Below are positions 25,065-39,000 of a stretch of DNA of 64,000 nt, piece after piece. Location of the stretch: the NCBI RefSeq assembly GCF_947179165.1, contig NC_077240.1, forward strand, positions 26,020,001-26,084,000, read 5' to 3'. Source of the stretch: Solanum dulcamara (Eukaryota > Streptophyta > Magnoliopsida > Solanales > Solanaceae). The position numbers and the translations under genes are program-made. The notes under the pieces were generated by a model, which did no database searches, had not been told where the DNA came from, and was given only the letters and a program-made list of their open reading frames with translations. Each line of letters begins with the position of its first letter. Positions within the stretch are counted from its first letter, which is position 1.

Positions 25065-25082
25065 TTCCCAAGGGGGAGATAT
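25065..25082 (+). other. Polypurine tract of element C
   Basis: TTCCCAAGGGGGAGATAT directly precedes the LTR start TGTAACATC and closely resembles the tract of element A. Confidence 0.85.
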
Positions 25083-27272
25083 TGTAACATCTCAAAAATT
25101 TCTATCCCAAGACTCGAACCATTCTTTTTAGGCATATAGGATCGAACTCGGTGACTTTTAGTTGTATTTATGAGTTAGGATCAATTTCTAAGTATTTTAA
25201 GAGTATTAGATGTGTTTTAGGGTCATAAAGGATCTCTAACACCAAGTCGATTCTAAATAATTTTTATCGGCTAAGTTTTTGAATGTGTTCATATAAGAAT
25301 CAACTTCAAATGACCATATCTCCCAGAATATAATGAATTGATGGCCCATAACCTATCAAATTAAAGGTCTTTGAGTCTTATTTCCAACGCCACTAAAATT
25401 GCATTTTTTCGAGTTCGGAGTCAAAAGTTATGCTTGGTTGACCAGAAAGGTCTGCGATAAGTCCGCGTCTCGGACCTGCAGTGAACTTGAACAATTTTTC
25501 CAGATTTTATTTTTTGCCGAGCAGAAAGGTGCGCGACACATCCGCATCGCGGACGTGTAGCAAACTTGTCCAGTTTTCCAGATTTTATAGGGACATTTTG
25601 GGAAAATTACTCAATATCTATATATACGAACTTGGATGCGTTTTGGGTCATTTCTTTTCAGTCTTTCACCTCCAAAGAACCCTAATCTTCATCCTCCTCT
25701 CTCTCAAATAATCCTCTCCAATTTTTCTATCAAACTCAAAGGATTCAAGGCTCCTCATTGAAGACCAAGAATTAAGTTTTCTTAAAGTTTTACTCTAAGG
25801 TATGTGAGTTTTCATCCATGGGTTCTTCCACCCATGGAGCCCAAATATTTTCTCAACTTGATGTTTCAAATTCTAAATAGGGAATTCTTATGTGATTTTA
25901 CATGATGATTCAAAATGCATATATTATGGTATATTTGAAGCTTTTTGTGTTTAAATTGATATATTGACTCTCATTCATGAAATGAAAGATTTTGTTAGTG
26001 ATCCTATGTGAAGGCTTGAAAGGTAGTTTTAAAGTGTATATAGTGGGTTATTTTAAGATGTTTGATTCGATGCATTTATATCACTCTCATGCATACAAGT
26101 ATTCTTTAAATGTATTTGAAGGTGTTCATGAATTGAACTCACCTAGTCTTCCTATGTTGAATGAAGTTGAATTAAAAGTTTATGAAGCAAATGCCTATGT
26201 TTAAGGGAGTCTTGTGAAATGATTGAATGATGATGAAAGGGTTTTTAGACAAAGAAAGAATTCAATGTGAAAGGACAATTTTCACATATTTGCATCAAAT
26301 GGAATGTTTTAATGAGCTATTCCACCGATGATGATTTGATGTCGAAAGTTATACAATGCTTATGTTATTATGATATTAAAATATTATTCCGTGGGATTGA
26401 CCTAGCACCGAATATAGCATGTAGATGGGGGCTCGACCTAAGGGGTCCTTAAGTAAAGTCTCATGTTGCATCAATTATGCACCAACATAAGAGCCCTTAT
26501 AGGCTATTTAGGCTAGTGAATCCACAATTAACCAATAAAGTTAAAGTTAAAGAATATTAAAGTTGACGGAGTCTACCCGACAAGTAGACTCCCTGTGCCA
26601 ACGTAGGGGGTTATGTTGGATTTCATGTAATAGCTCGCATGGTCTTAAATGTCGGATAAGGTCACTTTCCCACAAAATGAATGTTTTAAGGTTTCTTATG
26701 ATGATGTTTAATGTATGCATTCATTATGAACATTGCTTATTCATGTTCCTGTTATGTTCTTCATTTCATAGCATACTCACATACTTAGTACATTCAAAGT
26801 ACTAACGCATATTTTTGCCTATATGATATCACCATGTAGGAACCGACGTCTCTCCTCGACCTCATCCACGGAGCTAGCTTGGGTTAGTTGAAGGTTACTT
26901 GTGGTGAGTTCCCACGTTCCGGGAATAACCTCCTTTATATTCTAAGCTCATATTTTGTAAAACATTAAAACTTTTATGAAGACATTTCTTGACACTTATT
27001 TTGAGAGTGAGCTAGGGACATGTCTTAGCCCCCGCCAAGTCTATTAGTAGAGGTATGTTGGGACATAAATGGAAAATATTTTGAAGTTGCTAAGGATTAT
27101 TATTCCACGATATTTTCCTTAGTCCAGTTCCCTTTTTATTTATTTACTTTCCACTTGTTATCGTATGCCATTACCAATGAAATGCTTAACGAATGCTAAG
27201 AGGCTTGGGTGAGGCACCTCCGGGTGTCTCATTCGCTGTGTCACGTCTAGGCCCTAGGCCTGGGTCATGACA
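25083..27272 (+). repeat. Element C 3' LTR
   Basis: A 2190-bp LTR from TGTAACATCTC to GGGTCATGACA. The downstream half is homologous, in reverse, to 28403-29945 of the mosaic solo LTR. A TATATA stretch at 25619-25624 followed by a C/T-rich leader is a possible promoter. Confidence 0.88.
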
Positions 27273-28402
27273 ATTTTGGGCATAACTTTTCATACAATAG
27301 TCCACATTAGGTGATTCAAATTTCTGAATAACTCCAACGTCATTAGATACAACTTTTATGAGACCATATCTTAAGTTTCGGAGGATAAGTAGGTCAAACA
27401 AATTAATTTTTGTAAGACGTGGTGCTGTGACTAAATGGAGTATTTGTAGAAGAAAATTCATATCTCACAATAGGATGCTTCAAATTGGTTGATTCTTAAA
27501 TCACATAAAACTACACTTTTAGATCTATAATTTTTATGAGACATCAAATCCTAATGAGGAATTGATCTTATTCAAACGCAGCTCTAAAAAAGGATATTCT
27601 GTTAAAAGAGAGTTCATCTCACCTACCATGGAAAGATCTAGAACCATTTGACATCATTCATGACATCAAAATTCTCCATTGAATTTTCAAGATCATCTTT
27701 TTTAATTAATTTTATTAATTGATAGGTCCCTCCTCCACATCTATAAATATCCACCTTATTTCCTCATTTTATTCATCAAGTTTTCTCAAGCAACTCTTCT
27801 CTCTATATATTTCTTTACTCATTCTCAAATATAGTTTTAGTTTTTAGTAGTGTAGAAATACTATTTTGGTGATTCTTATACTCCGGATAGTATACAAAAT
27901 ACTTCGGTGAGGGAAAAAAGCTAGGGGTTCAAAAGTGTTCCAATTCGGAGTAAAGTTTCAGATTCAAGGTATGTAAGGCTATTCATATCATTGGATTGAG
28001 TTCGTCCATGCGCCCAATATTTAAATTCATTATAATTGAGTTATAGTTGAGTTTTACCCAAATCTTGAACCCTAATATTTATTAACAAAAGGAGTGATTT
28101 GAATTAATACTATATATGTATTTTATTGAGTTTTGAAAGAGCAAAAAAATTGAGTTTAAATGAATTTGATTCTTTGGATTAAATGATGTTTTGAGCAAGA
28201 TGTTTTGATGAGATGTAAATGATATTTTTGAAGTATAATGATTGATAAAGAGGTAATGAGATGAGTTTGATGATTTAAATTAAAGTCCAATGAGACTAGA
28301 TGATGAGGTTAATATGAGCACAAATTTTGGGAGTAGTATTGAACACCGAGTTGGGTAAGAGTTTAATTAACTCAAACTCTAGAACTACGTAGCCAGCGTA
28401 TG
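27273..28402 (+). repeat. Element D LTR, piece 1
   Basis: Reverse complement of the element A plus-strand LTR from about 5870 down to 4550. It carries a TATAAATA box at 27742-27749 and ends with GTATG, the target duplication of the inserted solo LTR. Confidence 0.88.
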
Positions 28403-28915
28403 TGTCACGACCCAAGCCTAGGGCGTAGACGTGACATGGCATATGAGGAACCCGAAAGTACCTCAATCAAGCCTCTTAGCATTCTTTTAGCCTTTCATAG
28501 GTAATGATGATAAATAAACAAGCGGAAATCATAATAGTAAATCTTCAACTTACATATGTCCAACAATACCTCTAACTATTAGATTTAACGGGGCTAAGTC
28601 AAGTCCCTAACTCACCCTTAATCATAATAGAAGAAATACCATAGTAAAATATCTCAATATATCATAAGCTAGAAATATAAAGGAGTATTGTTCCCGAAAC
28701 ATGGGAACTCACCAAAAGTAGTATTCAAATAAAGTCTCAACTAGCCACGTGGAGGAGAATGAGAAGGAGCACTGATCCCTACATGGTGATATCATGTAGG
28801 CAAAAGAGTATGCGTTAGTACTTTGAATGTACTAAGTATGTAAGGATGCATGAACATTAAGGAAACATTATAACATTTATGTAATATGGAACATAATGTA
28901 ATACATGCATAATAA

Positions 28916-28980
<65 letters not shown>

Positions 28981-30775
28981 TTTAAAACATTCATTTTGTG
29001 GGAAATTAACCATAACCGACATTTAAGACCATGCGAGCTATTACATGAAATCCAACATAACCCCCTACGTTGGCCGGGGAGACTACTTGCCAGGTAGAAC
29101 TCCGTCAACTTCATTCATTTATTTAACTTTAACTTTAAGGCTATTTATGGATCCATTAGCCTAAGCCTACAAGGGCTCCTATGTTGGCACATAGTTAATG
29201 AGACAAGGGGTTGCTACTAGAATTCCCTTACCGAATCCCACCTCAATGCCTCATTCGGTGCTAAGTCAATCCCACAGAATAGTTTAATACTTTAAAATAT
29301 TCATAGCATATAACTTGAGAATTCAAACATCATATTCGGTAGAATAGCTCATTAAAACATTTGATAATTCAAATATGCAAGAATTGTCCTTATTGCATAA
29401 AGAATCCATCATTCATATCATCTCATCATTCTTTCATTTCATAAGACTCCCTTTTTGATCATAGATATTGTTTTCATAAATATTTATTTGGAGTCAAAGC
29501 TTTCAAATCAAACTTTATTAAAAACATAGTAAAACTAGGTGGGTTCAAATCACTTCAACTTGCAAATATGTATGTAAATAAATATACATAAATACTTTGA
29601 AATCCATTAATTAAAAATCATGCTTTAAACAACCCACCATGAGTTTCAAGAATCTTTAAATAGATAAATAGAGGAATTACTTGTAAACCATCAATCCATA
29701 CATATGAAATTATGTTACATCAAAATAGAACAATAATTATTAGTTTAACCATGATTCATACTATTAAGTAAAATTAAGAATTACCACAAGAAAATATTAC
29801 TTGAAATCAAGAAACTTAATTGAAAGAGTTTTTGGACTACATGGGTGGAAGAACCCATAGATAAATACCCACATAACTTAGAGTAGAGCTTAAAAAAAAT
29901 ATAATTTATCATATAATCAAAATAATTTAGACATGAGAGTGGAAGAAATACTCGCATTGAAGCCTTACATACCTGGAAACCGAAGCTTTAGTTGGTACCG
30001 AAAGACTTAATGAACACTCTTGAGTCCTAGCTTCTCTCCTCGCCGGAACGTTTTGTATACTACCCAGAGTATATGAATCACCAGAATAGTATTTCTTCAC
30101 TACTAAGAACTAAAACTATATTTGTGAATGTGTAAAGAAGTGTATAGAGAGAAGATTTGCTTGAGAAAGCTTGATGAATAAAATGAGGAAATAAGGTGGG
30201 TATTTATAGGTGGGAAAGAGAGACCTAACAATAAATAAAATAATTATAAATAAAAATCTGAAAATTTAGTAAAATATATTGATGTCATGGATGATGTTAA
30301 ATGGAGGACAATTTATGTCATGAGTGATGTCAAATGTATCTAGATCTTTCTATGGTAGGTGAAATGAGTTATTTTTGACAGAATACTCTTTTTGAGAGCT
30401 GCGTTTGAATAAGATAAATTCCTTATTACGATTAGTGTCTTCATAAGAATTGTAGATATGGAAGTCTGGTTTCATATCGTTCAGAAATTAACCAATTTTG
30501 ATAAACCTACAGTCAGATATGATTTTTCTTCTATAAACACTCATTTCCGTCATAGCATTCTACCTTACAAAAATTAATTTATTTGACCTACTTAACCTTT
30601 GAATCTTAAAATATGGTCTTCCTAAAAGTTGTAGGTAATGATATTGTGGTTACTCAGAAATTTGAATCACCCAATTTGGAAATTCCTACAAAAAGTTATG
30701 CCTAAAATACAAAGGTTGTATCATGTTTAGGCGAAAATTGAAACATCGTATACAACATTTTTAGGGGATGTTACA
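28403..30775 (-). repeat. Mosaic solo LTR in element D
   Basis: A 2373-bp LTR with no internal region, running on the plus strand from TGTCACGACCC to GGATGTTACA, with GTATG on both sides (28398-28402 and 30776-30780). Plus-strand bases 28403 to about 29945 match the element C LTR in reverse; from there to 30775 they match the A-family LTR. In sense orientation this is an A-type U3/promoter half joined to a C-type downstream half. It contains an AT microsatellite. A solo LTR forms by recombination between the two LTRs of a full element. Confidence 0.88.
28919..28978. repeat. (AT)30 microsatellite
   Basis: About 30 uninterrupted AT units. The copy number is likely to vary and may be unreliable. 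Confidence 0.95.
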
Positions 30776-31087
30776 GTATGATGGAAGCTATGTCTCTTAA
30801 GTCCCAAAAACAAGATTTTGATGAATGGATCCAAGATGGTGATGTCATTTACCCTGACAAGGTATTGGATGGATGTGACAACGACATCGCTTTGTTGTAT
30901 CATCACTAGCTCATAAGTGATGGTTGTCGATTAGAGAAACTCTCAACTGAGTAAGCATTATTATTATTATTATTATTATTATTTTTAAACTTGAATTACA
31001 TATTGATGTTGAGTTCTAAGTCGAGTATTCCTGAGAGGAGTTTCTTGATATTTGTCCTTACTTTCCTGCCATTTTACATACTCGTAC
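30776..31087 (+). repeat. Element D LTR, piece 2
   Basis: Continues piece 1 directly after the GTATG duplication and ends at CGTAC, the target duplication of solo LTR E. It includes an (ATT)9 run at 30957-30983 that has grown in place of the mixed AT-rich tract of element A. Confidence 0.88.
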
Positions 31088-32329
31088 TATCACACCCCGA
31101 GAGGGTACCCTAGGCGTGACCGACACTCAGAAACCATCTCTGGTTTCCGAGAGAATCACTTGATCTCATTACTTATTTATTCATCAGCAGAAGACTTATG
31201 AATACTAATATAGGCTTGTCATCATCAACATCAAAGGAAAAATAGATAATTCTTAGAAGAAGTAGTTTCTAAGAAGAACTACTCCGATTACATCATCAAA
31301 CTCTGTCTATGAAGCCTCTAATACTCTTAGATGGTGCCAATGACATGTCCATGGCTACCTTAAAAGAAACATAATACTCAAAAATAATAAAAGGATAGAA
31401 GTTCCTCCGAATACAAGAAGGACTCACCAAATAGCTGAAAAATAATGATCTTCAATGATGCGCCTGTTGAGGATCTCTAACACATGTATCTGCATCATAA
31501 AATGATGCAGGTCGAATGACGTCAGTACGTGGAATGTATGAGTATGTAAAATTGCAGAAAGGTAAGGACATATATCAAGAAATTCCTCTCAGAAAAACTC
31601 AGCTCAGAACTCAACATCATCTCAACATTAATATGTAATGCAAATTTAAAATAATAATAAGAAATGCTTGCTCAGTTGGGAGTTTTTCTAACCGACAACC
31701 ATCACTTATGAGCTAGCGATGATACAATGAAGCGATGTCGTTGCCACATTCATCCAATACCTTGCCGGGGTAAAAGCCATCACTATCTTGGATCCACTCA
31801 TCAAAGTCCTCTTTTTGGAACTTAAGAGGCATAGCCTCTATCCTACGCTGGCTATGTAGTTCTGGGGTTTGAGTCAATTAAACTCTTACCCAACTCAGTG
31901 CTCAATACTACTCCCAAAATATGTACTCATATTAATCTCATCATCTAATCTCATTGGACTTTAATTTAAATCATCAAACTCATCTCATTACCTCTTAATT
32001 AATCATTATACTTCAAAAAAACATCATTTACATCTCATCAAAACATCTTGCTCAAAACATCATTTACTCAAATTTATTTAAACTCAACTCTTTACCTCTT
32101 TCAAAACTCAATAAAATACATATATAATATTAATTCATATCACTCTTTTTATCAATGAAAATATTAAAAAGCCAACATCTATACTTAAAATATGTGTAAA
32201 AATATTCATCAACATCAAATCAATTAGAATTTATGGGAAAGTAGCCATGAACAATAATTCCAATAATATGAGAGATAATAATAATAATAATATTAATGTA
32301 TAAATATATCTAACTCAATAAAAGAAGAA

Positions 32330-35300
32330 TGTAATGACCCTCAAGGTCATTTTTTTGAAATTTTTGTAAAATGACCATTTTACCCATCCCTTTAGATGCC
32401 CCGAGTCATTTCTAATTGTTATCGGGTGTTGATTTTTAGAAAATCCTATGAAAAGTTAAGTCCTTGGAAATTTTGAGTTTCATAAGTTTTAAGTGTTAAA
32501 AAGTGGTATTTGGGGTCAATCGGAGCTACAGATCTCAGAACGGAATTCCGTCGATTCCAGCAGCTCTGAAATGTCTAAATTGGGTTAGGAGACTTTACGG
32601 AATCAGTTTTGGAGCTGTAACGAAGATTTGAGGCCTTGAATTGAGAATTTGAGGAACTTTAAGCCAAGGTTTGACTTTGGTCAACTTTTGGAGTTTCGAT
32701 GCTCGGAATGGAATTCCGACAACTCCGCTGGATTCAGGAGATGGTTTTTGGTCTAGAAGAAGTGTTGGTTGAATTTTTAGAGGTCCCGAGTCCATTTTGG
32801 TATTTTAAAGGCCTAAGTTAGTTTAGTTGCGACTTTTTGAGTTTTGGGCTAACGAAATCTCGAATTCAAATTCTGATGGTTCCATCAGCTCCGGAATGAC
32901 CAAATTAGGCTAGTAGCACTGTTGGAATGACTATCGAGTCAATCAATACGAGTTTGGGGCTATTTGGCACTTTTGACTTTGAAACTTAGCCTATAGTTGA
33001 CTTTGGTCAACATTCTTGGAAAATGCGCTCGAATAAAAATTCTGACAGCGCGGTTAGGTCCGGAATGTTGATTTTGGTCTAGAACGACCCTTCGTTCGCT
33101 TTTTGAGGCTTCCGGACTAATATCGAGGCATGTTGTGGAATATGACTTAAAATGACTCTTGGGTGTGGGACCCACTTTTTATTAAAATGATCTCGTATGG
33201 AAATTCTGAATGCGCCATTGAGTCCGGAATATCGAATTTAGTAGGGTAGCATATCTGGTTTATTTTTATCGGATTCCGAACGAATTCCGAGGGTCCATTC
33301 GGAGACTTTAAATTGTGGTAAAAACCAGAAAAAATCTGCAGCAGTGCAGAATATTTTCAGATTTTCTCCTCAACTTTGAACCCTCATTTCTTGAGTTCTA
33401 GAGCTCCAAATTGGGTGATTCAAAAGGCAAAATTGTGAGGTTTTTCGTGGAGAATGCATTGGAGAAATTGAAAACTGATTTGGAGTATTCGATTCTGGTA
33501 AAAATCGTGATTTTATTTGCAGCAGTATCCATTTTCGGAATGGATTTTTGAAGAACTTTGACAAGTTATATCTTGACCAATATAAATCCGATTTGGGTGA
33601 TTCCAGAGGCTATCTTGCGTGGAAATTTAAGGAGAACATCGTGGAAGTTTCAGAATCTATTTTTGGCACGTCGTTCGAGGTAATAAATTGATTTTAAGCA
33701 GCAGATTTAGTCATTTTCGGAATGAAATTTTGTTGAAATTTGAAAGAGTGTATCTTGGTCAATATAACTCCGTTTTGAGTGATTCTTGAGGCTAGATAGT
33801 GGGGTTTTTCGCAAGGAACGACATGGTATAATTTGTTTTGATTGACAGTATGTCGTTTTTGAGAAATCGACGTGTAAAGAGGCTGCCTTATATCGTTTTC
33901 TTAGTTTAAAAATGTGGGAATTGATTTTTGATCGTCTTACGTACTTTCCCACCCCGAATTATGTTATAAATCTAATTTGTGTGATTGGGGTGACGTTTAG
34001 AACCTGTTTTGGGGGTCAAATCTGGAATTTCGTATGTGGGCCCCACAATTCCCGTTTTCGACCCCAAAATTGGTCCATTTCCAAAAATTATGAAATTAGT
34101 GTCTAAACGACCGTATCGACGTTGTGGTTCTATTTTTGACAGCTTGGCAGCGTTCCGAGGTCGTTCGAAAGGGAAAAGCTCCAGCACAGTGATTTGGAGC
34201 CCGCGTGTTTGGCCTACAGGTAGGCTACGGTTTACCTTTCTTTAGATTGAGCCGAAATGTGTGAAAGCATGTTGAAATAGTTGGAATTTGGGTTGGGTAG
34301 TTTGATTGTATATCTTAGGCGTTAGAAATCATGCTTTAGGCTTATTATCGGGTTTTCGGATATTTAGAAGCATGTGTATCTTGTCGTTATTTGTTAAGTT
34401 TTATAAGTAGAGTTGAATGAGCATGTTATTGATACAGTGGGGTATGTTGGCCTTAGTATAGGATGTAAACTTGCTTTAGATGTCCCGGCGTCGCTCCGGT
34501 AGACTTAGATCCTTGTAGAATGGTGTAGCGGGCTAGTGCCTAGTAGTTTGGCCTTAGCTAGGCGTTACTCTTGCTCTTAAAAATACCATCATCCATAACT
34601 CGATATAATCTTGACTTTTGTAAGGCGTCGGCAGCACTAGATTTCGTGATCGTTGACTTTGGCTCCGGTTTTAGTTTTGATGGCATATTGGTTGACTCAT
34701 TGGAAATGAGATTCTCGGTACTATTATTGTTTAGTTGGAAAGGAGAATATTCGGCACCATAAGATAAAATATCTGTGAGTATCCGGGTACCCAGTCCCGG
34801 CCTCCATTCTGAATTATCGAGGAGCATCCGGGTACCCAGCCCCGGCCTCCGTCGACTTGGTAGTATGACGAGCATCTTGGTATCCAGTCCTGGCCTCGAT
34901 CATATCGATGTGTTATGGCGAGCATCCGGGTACCCAGTCCCGGCCTCGACCGTACTTATGTATTATGGCAAGCATCCGGGTACCCAGTCCTGGCCTTGAC
35001 CACTTTGAACATACGGGTGAGCCTCTGGGTCTCAGTCCCAGCCTCGACCCCTAAGTCACCACTAGATCGATTGACTCTTAGAGATTCTGGGTTTGGAAAT
35101 GATATAATACTTCGGCTCCTAACATCGCAGATTCTTGGTTCCTAGCCTTGGTAGTTGTAGCTATTCTGTGTACTCGGCGGGCTTATGGGGGTTCGTCCGA
35201 GTTTTTATTTAACTTGCGCACGAGTGTCCCGGTTGGGCTTATGGGGGCCCAGTTGGGTATAGTTAGCTGTAGCTTTCATAGGTAGTACTTTTTTTTCCTT

Positions 35301-35867
35301 TTGATGCTTATGTTGACTCCTATTTAGGCTATTCTTCTTTTTCATATTGTTTTTACCTTTTCTGCTCAGTCGGCCTATGATGCCTACTGGGTACCTGTTG
35401 TCTTGGTACTCATACTACACTCTGCATCTACTTTCGTGATGCAGGACCGAGCACCAGTTATCGCCGTGGATAAATCAAGCCTGTTGCAGTCAACTTCGGA
35501 GACTAGGGTGAGTACTTGGCGTTTTTAGATCATTCTTGTCTCCTTCAGCATGGATGGCCCGTCTTTTGCCTTCTGAGACTAGCCAGTTGTTTTATATCTT
35601 TTTGGTCCACTTTCGGGACTTGTACTCGTATTTTATTTTGTAGCAGCTCTGTACTTGTGACTTCCAGGTTCTGGGAGGGATCTTTAGTTGTTTAAAACAT
35701 GTTTTGGTTTACTTCCGCTTATTCATTCTGTTTACTTTTATAATTCAATGCTCTTATATAGTTTTTGCCTTCAAACACATTACTTGAAGTTCCGGGTTGA
35801 CGGGTTGGCTTACCTACTAGAGGGTTATAGTAGGTGCCATCATGACCTACGAAATTGGGTCGTGACA
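32330..35867 (+). repeat. Tekay1 5' LTR
   Basis: A 3538-bp LTR from TGTAATGACCC to GGGTCGTGACA. It contains a run of degenerate repeats at 34777-35050. Its open frames recur exactly in the 3' LTR and show no domain; I treat them as non-coding. Confidence 0.97.
34777..35050 (+). repeat. LTR minisatellite, six units of 45-50 bp
   Basis: Units start near 34777, 34822, 34870, 34920, 34970 and 35019 and share GAGCATCCGGGTACCCAG followed by CCCGGCCTC. They are imperfect. The array is present in the 3' LTR at 43437-43710 and, diverged, in the reverse LTR at about 800-1040, so it is an old feature of the family. Confidence 0.85.
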
Positions 35868-35870
35868 AGT

Positions 35871-35888
35871 TGGTATCAGAGCCCCAGG
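35871..35888 (+). other. Primer binding site of Tekay1 (initiator Met tRNA)
   Basis: TGGTATCAGAGCCCCAGG begins three bases after the 5' LTR and complements plant initiator Met tRNA at its first 12 positions. Confidence 0.92.
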
Positions 35889-36079
35889 TTCGTTGGTCTC
35901 ACTTGTACAGAGCTAACGTCTAGTAGAGTCTCGCGGATAGGTGCGGAGACGTCCGTAACTTATCTTCGGGAGGCTACATGATGTCATTAGGAACATTCTC
36001 TATGTTGTATCATTTCGTGCAGTGTTGTGTCTTATTAATTCTGTGAAATCTCATTTGTTCCACTCACTCTTTCACAGGA

Positions 36080-39000
36080 ATGGTTCGTACGCGCGGTACC
36101 ACCGGTAATGATAACGCACCAAGGCCCGGCATGCCTAGAGGTCGTCCTCGTGGGACAGGTAGGAGAGCAGCACCAGCTCCCAACCCAGAGATAGAGCCAG
36201 AGCTGGTAGAGGATCATCAGGACGCTCCTATTCCTACTCAGCCAGAGGGACCACCACCACCAGCACAGCCTCCAGCTGCACCAGTTATGACCCCTGCACT
36301 ACAGGCAGCGATTGTGCAGCTCCTCACGGCTATTGGAGTTGTACCACAGGCCCCGACCCCAGTATCAGGCATACTAGCACCGCGGGATCCGCTTTTTCAG
36401 CCAGTACCTGAGGTTCAACTGCCTCCACCAGTTGTTGCACCCCCGCCAGCAGTTCCAGAGGGTATGATGTCATTACAAGATCAGAAGATGTTAGGGATAT
36501 TTCAAAGGCTATCGCCCCCGATATTTTCTGGAGCCACTGGCGAGGATGCCATGGAGTTCTTGACTACCTGTCAAGAGCAGCTCCATTCCTTGGGTCTTGT
36601 GGAGTCCAGAGGCGCCGACTTCACTGCTCACCAGTTTAGAGGGGCAGCCAGACAGTGGTGGCGCTCTTATTTGCAGTCCAGACCAGCTGGGTCACCACCA
36701 TTGACATGGGCCCAGTTCTCAGAGGCTTACTTAGCTCGATACATCCCTAGGAGTGTTCGGGACCGACTTCGGGATCAGTTTACTCGGTTGGAGCAGGGCC
36801 ACATGACGATTGCAGAGTACGAGGCTAGATTTCATCAGCTTTCCCGACATGCCACTATGATTCTACCTACTGAGGAGGAGCGGGTACGATGTTTTGTACG
36901 TGGATTAAGACCTTACCTGAGATTGGGGACCGAGCACCTTGTTTCTGCGGGCCGCTCTTTTCTGGATGTGGTGGATCATGCCCGTACGATCGAAATTATT
37001 CATCGCCAGGCCCAAGGGGGAAGCGATAAGAGACCCAGGCATCAGGGTAGCTTCAGTGGGTCACATTCTAGAGGCCATGATAGTTATGACAGGCCCCGCC
37101 AGCGGTTTCAGCAGGATAGGTACCAGCAGGGTCAATCCAGTCGGCCGATTCAGGCCGCTCTACCAGCAGTTGAGAGTAGTCAGCCCCGTTCGGGGGGTTC
37201 CATCGCAGAGCAGAGCTTGAGGGGATTGAGTCCACTTTCTTCCTACCGCGGACGAGTTATCACGGGTCGCTCAGCTTCAGGATGTTTCGATTGTGGCTCA
37301 CTAGAGCACTGGGCTAGAGAGTGTCCCGGCCGGGCTAGACCGTTGGCAGTAGTACCACCTCCACCAGGAGGTATAGATCGGGGTCACGGCCGTGGCGATG
37401 GTCAGCAGGGTATTCGGGGAGGTTCCCGGGGAGGCAGGTCAGGTGGTAGGGTGAATGTTCGTGGGGGAGGCCGACAGGGCCACTTCTATGCTGCTCCGGC
37501 GAGGGCAGAGGCTGAGGCATCAGATGATGTTATCACAGGTACTATCCTTATTTGTCAGCAGACTGCTTCAGCTTTATTTGATCCAGGTTCCACGTATTCC
37601 TATGTGTCTATATATTTTGCTCCACGTTTGGGTATTCCTTATGAGTCACTTGAGGTCCCATTACATGTTTCGACCCCGGTAGGGGATTCTTTAGTAGTGG
37701 ATCAGGTTTGTAGATCCTGTGTGGTGATTATACAGGGGCATGAGACTCGGGCAGATCTTATTTTACTTGATATGCTGGACTTCGATGTTATTCTGGGCAT
37801 GGATTGGCTATCCCCTCATCATGCGGTTTTGGACTGTTATGCCAAGACCGTTACATTAGCCATTCCTGGTATTCCCCCGGTCTTGTGGCAGGGTGTTTAT
37901 AGTCGCTCACCGACTGGTATCATATCCTTTATGCGAGCCCGACGGCTAATTGCATCCGGGTGCTTAGCATACTTAGCTTATGTCCGTGATGTGTCCAGCA
38001 TGGCCCCTACTATTGATTCAGTTCCTGTGGTTAGGGAGTATACTGATGTCTTCCCTACTGACCTACCTGGTCTACCCCCAGAGAGAGATATTGACTTTGC
38101 CATAGATTTGGAGCCGGGAACTAAGCCTATTTCTATACCACCTTATCGTATGGCCCCTGCAGAACTCAAGGAGCTCAGCGTGCAGCTTGAGGATCTTCTA
38201 GGTAAGGGATTTATTCGCCCGAGTGTGTCGCCGTGGGGTGCGCCTGTCTTATTTGTTAAGAAGAAGGATGGGACTATGCGGATGTGTGTTGATTACAGGC
38301 AGTTGAATAAGGTGACGGTGAAAAACCGTTACCCCATGCCCCGTATCGATGATCTATTTGATCAGCTTCAGGGTGCGATCATGTTTTCTAAGATTGACTT
38401 GAGGTCTGGCTACCATCAGTTGCAGATTAGAGCAGCTGACATTCCTAAGACTGCTTTTCGCACTCGTTATGGCCACTATGAGTTTCTTGTGATGTCGTTT
38501 GGGCTTACTAATGCCCCCGCAGCTTTTATGGACCTTATGACTCGAGTATTCAGACCTTATATTGACTCCTTCGTGATTGTATTCATCGATGACATACTGG
38601 TATACTCAAGGAGTAGGAAGGAGCACGAGCAACACTTGAGGGTTGTGCTCCAGACTTTGAGAGATCAGCAGCTTTATGCTAAATTCTCAAAATGCAAGTT
38701 TTGGTTGGAGTCTGTGGCATTTCTGGGACATGTGGTATCCAGAGAGGGTATCAGAGTGGATCCAGCGAAGATTGAGGCTATTCGTGGTTGGGCTAGGCCC
38801 ACATCTGTTACGGAGATTCGGAGTTTTGTTGGATTGGCTGGGTATTATAGACGATTCATTGAGGGTTTCTCTACCATTGCAGCCCCATTGACCCGTTTGA
38901 CCCGCCAGGATGTTCCCTTTGTGTGGTCCGAGGAGTGTGAGTCGAGCTTTCGAAAGCTTAAGGATTTGCTTACCACCACTCCTGTTCTGACTCTGCCAGT

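Larger units (their letters stand above)
24470..27272 (+). mobile_element. Element C: 3' end of a Ty3/gypsy chromovirus
   Basis: Only the end of integrase, the chromodomain-like tail, the purine tract and the 3' LTR remain. The left part is missing where the putative TIR element ends. Downstream, the LTR abuts sequence of an A-family LTR (element D), the probable insertion target. The 5' LTR and target duplication are gone. Confidence 0.9.

Noticed and set aside
28919..28978. Possible origin or structural signal in the AT run
   Set aside because: A simple (AT)30 microsatellite inside a solo LTR explains it.
34558..34875. 105-codon minus-strand frame in the Tekay1 LTR
   Set aside because: Built from the LTR minisatellite and duplicated exactly in the other LTR; no start context or domain support.
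36939..37220. Second frame overlapping Tekay1 gag
   Set aside because: An out-of-frame shadow of the intact gag-pol frame with no domain.
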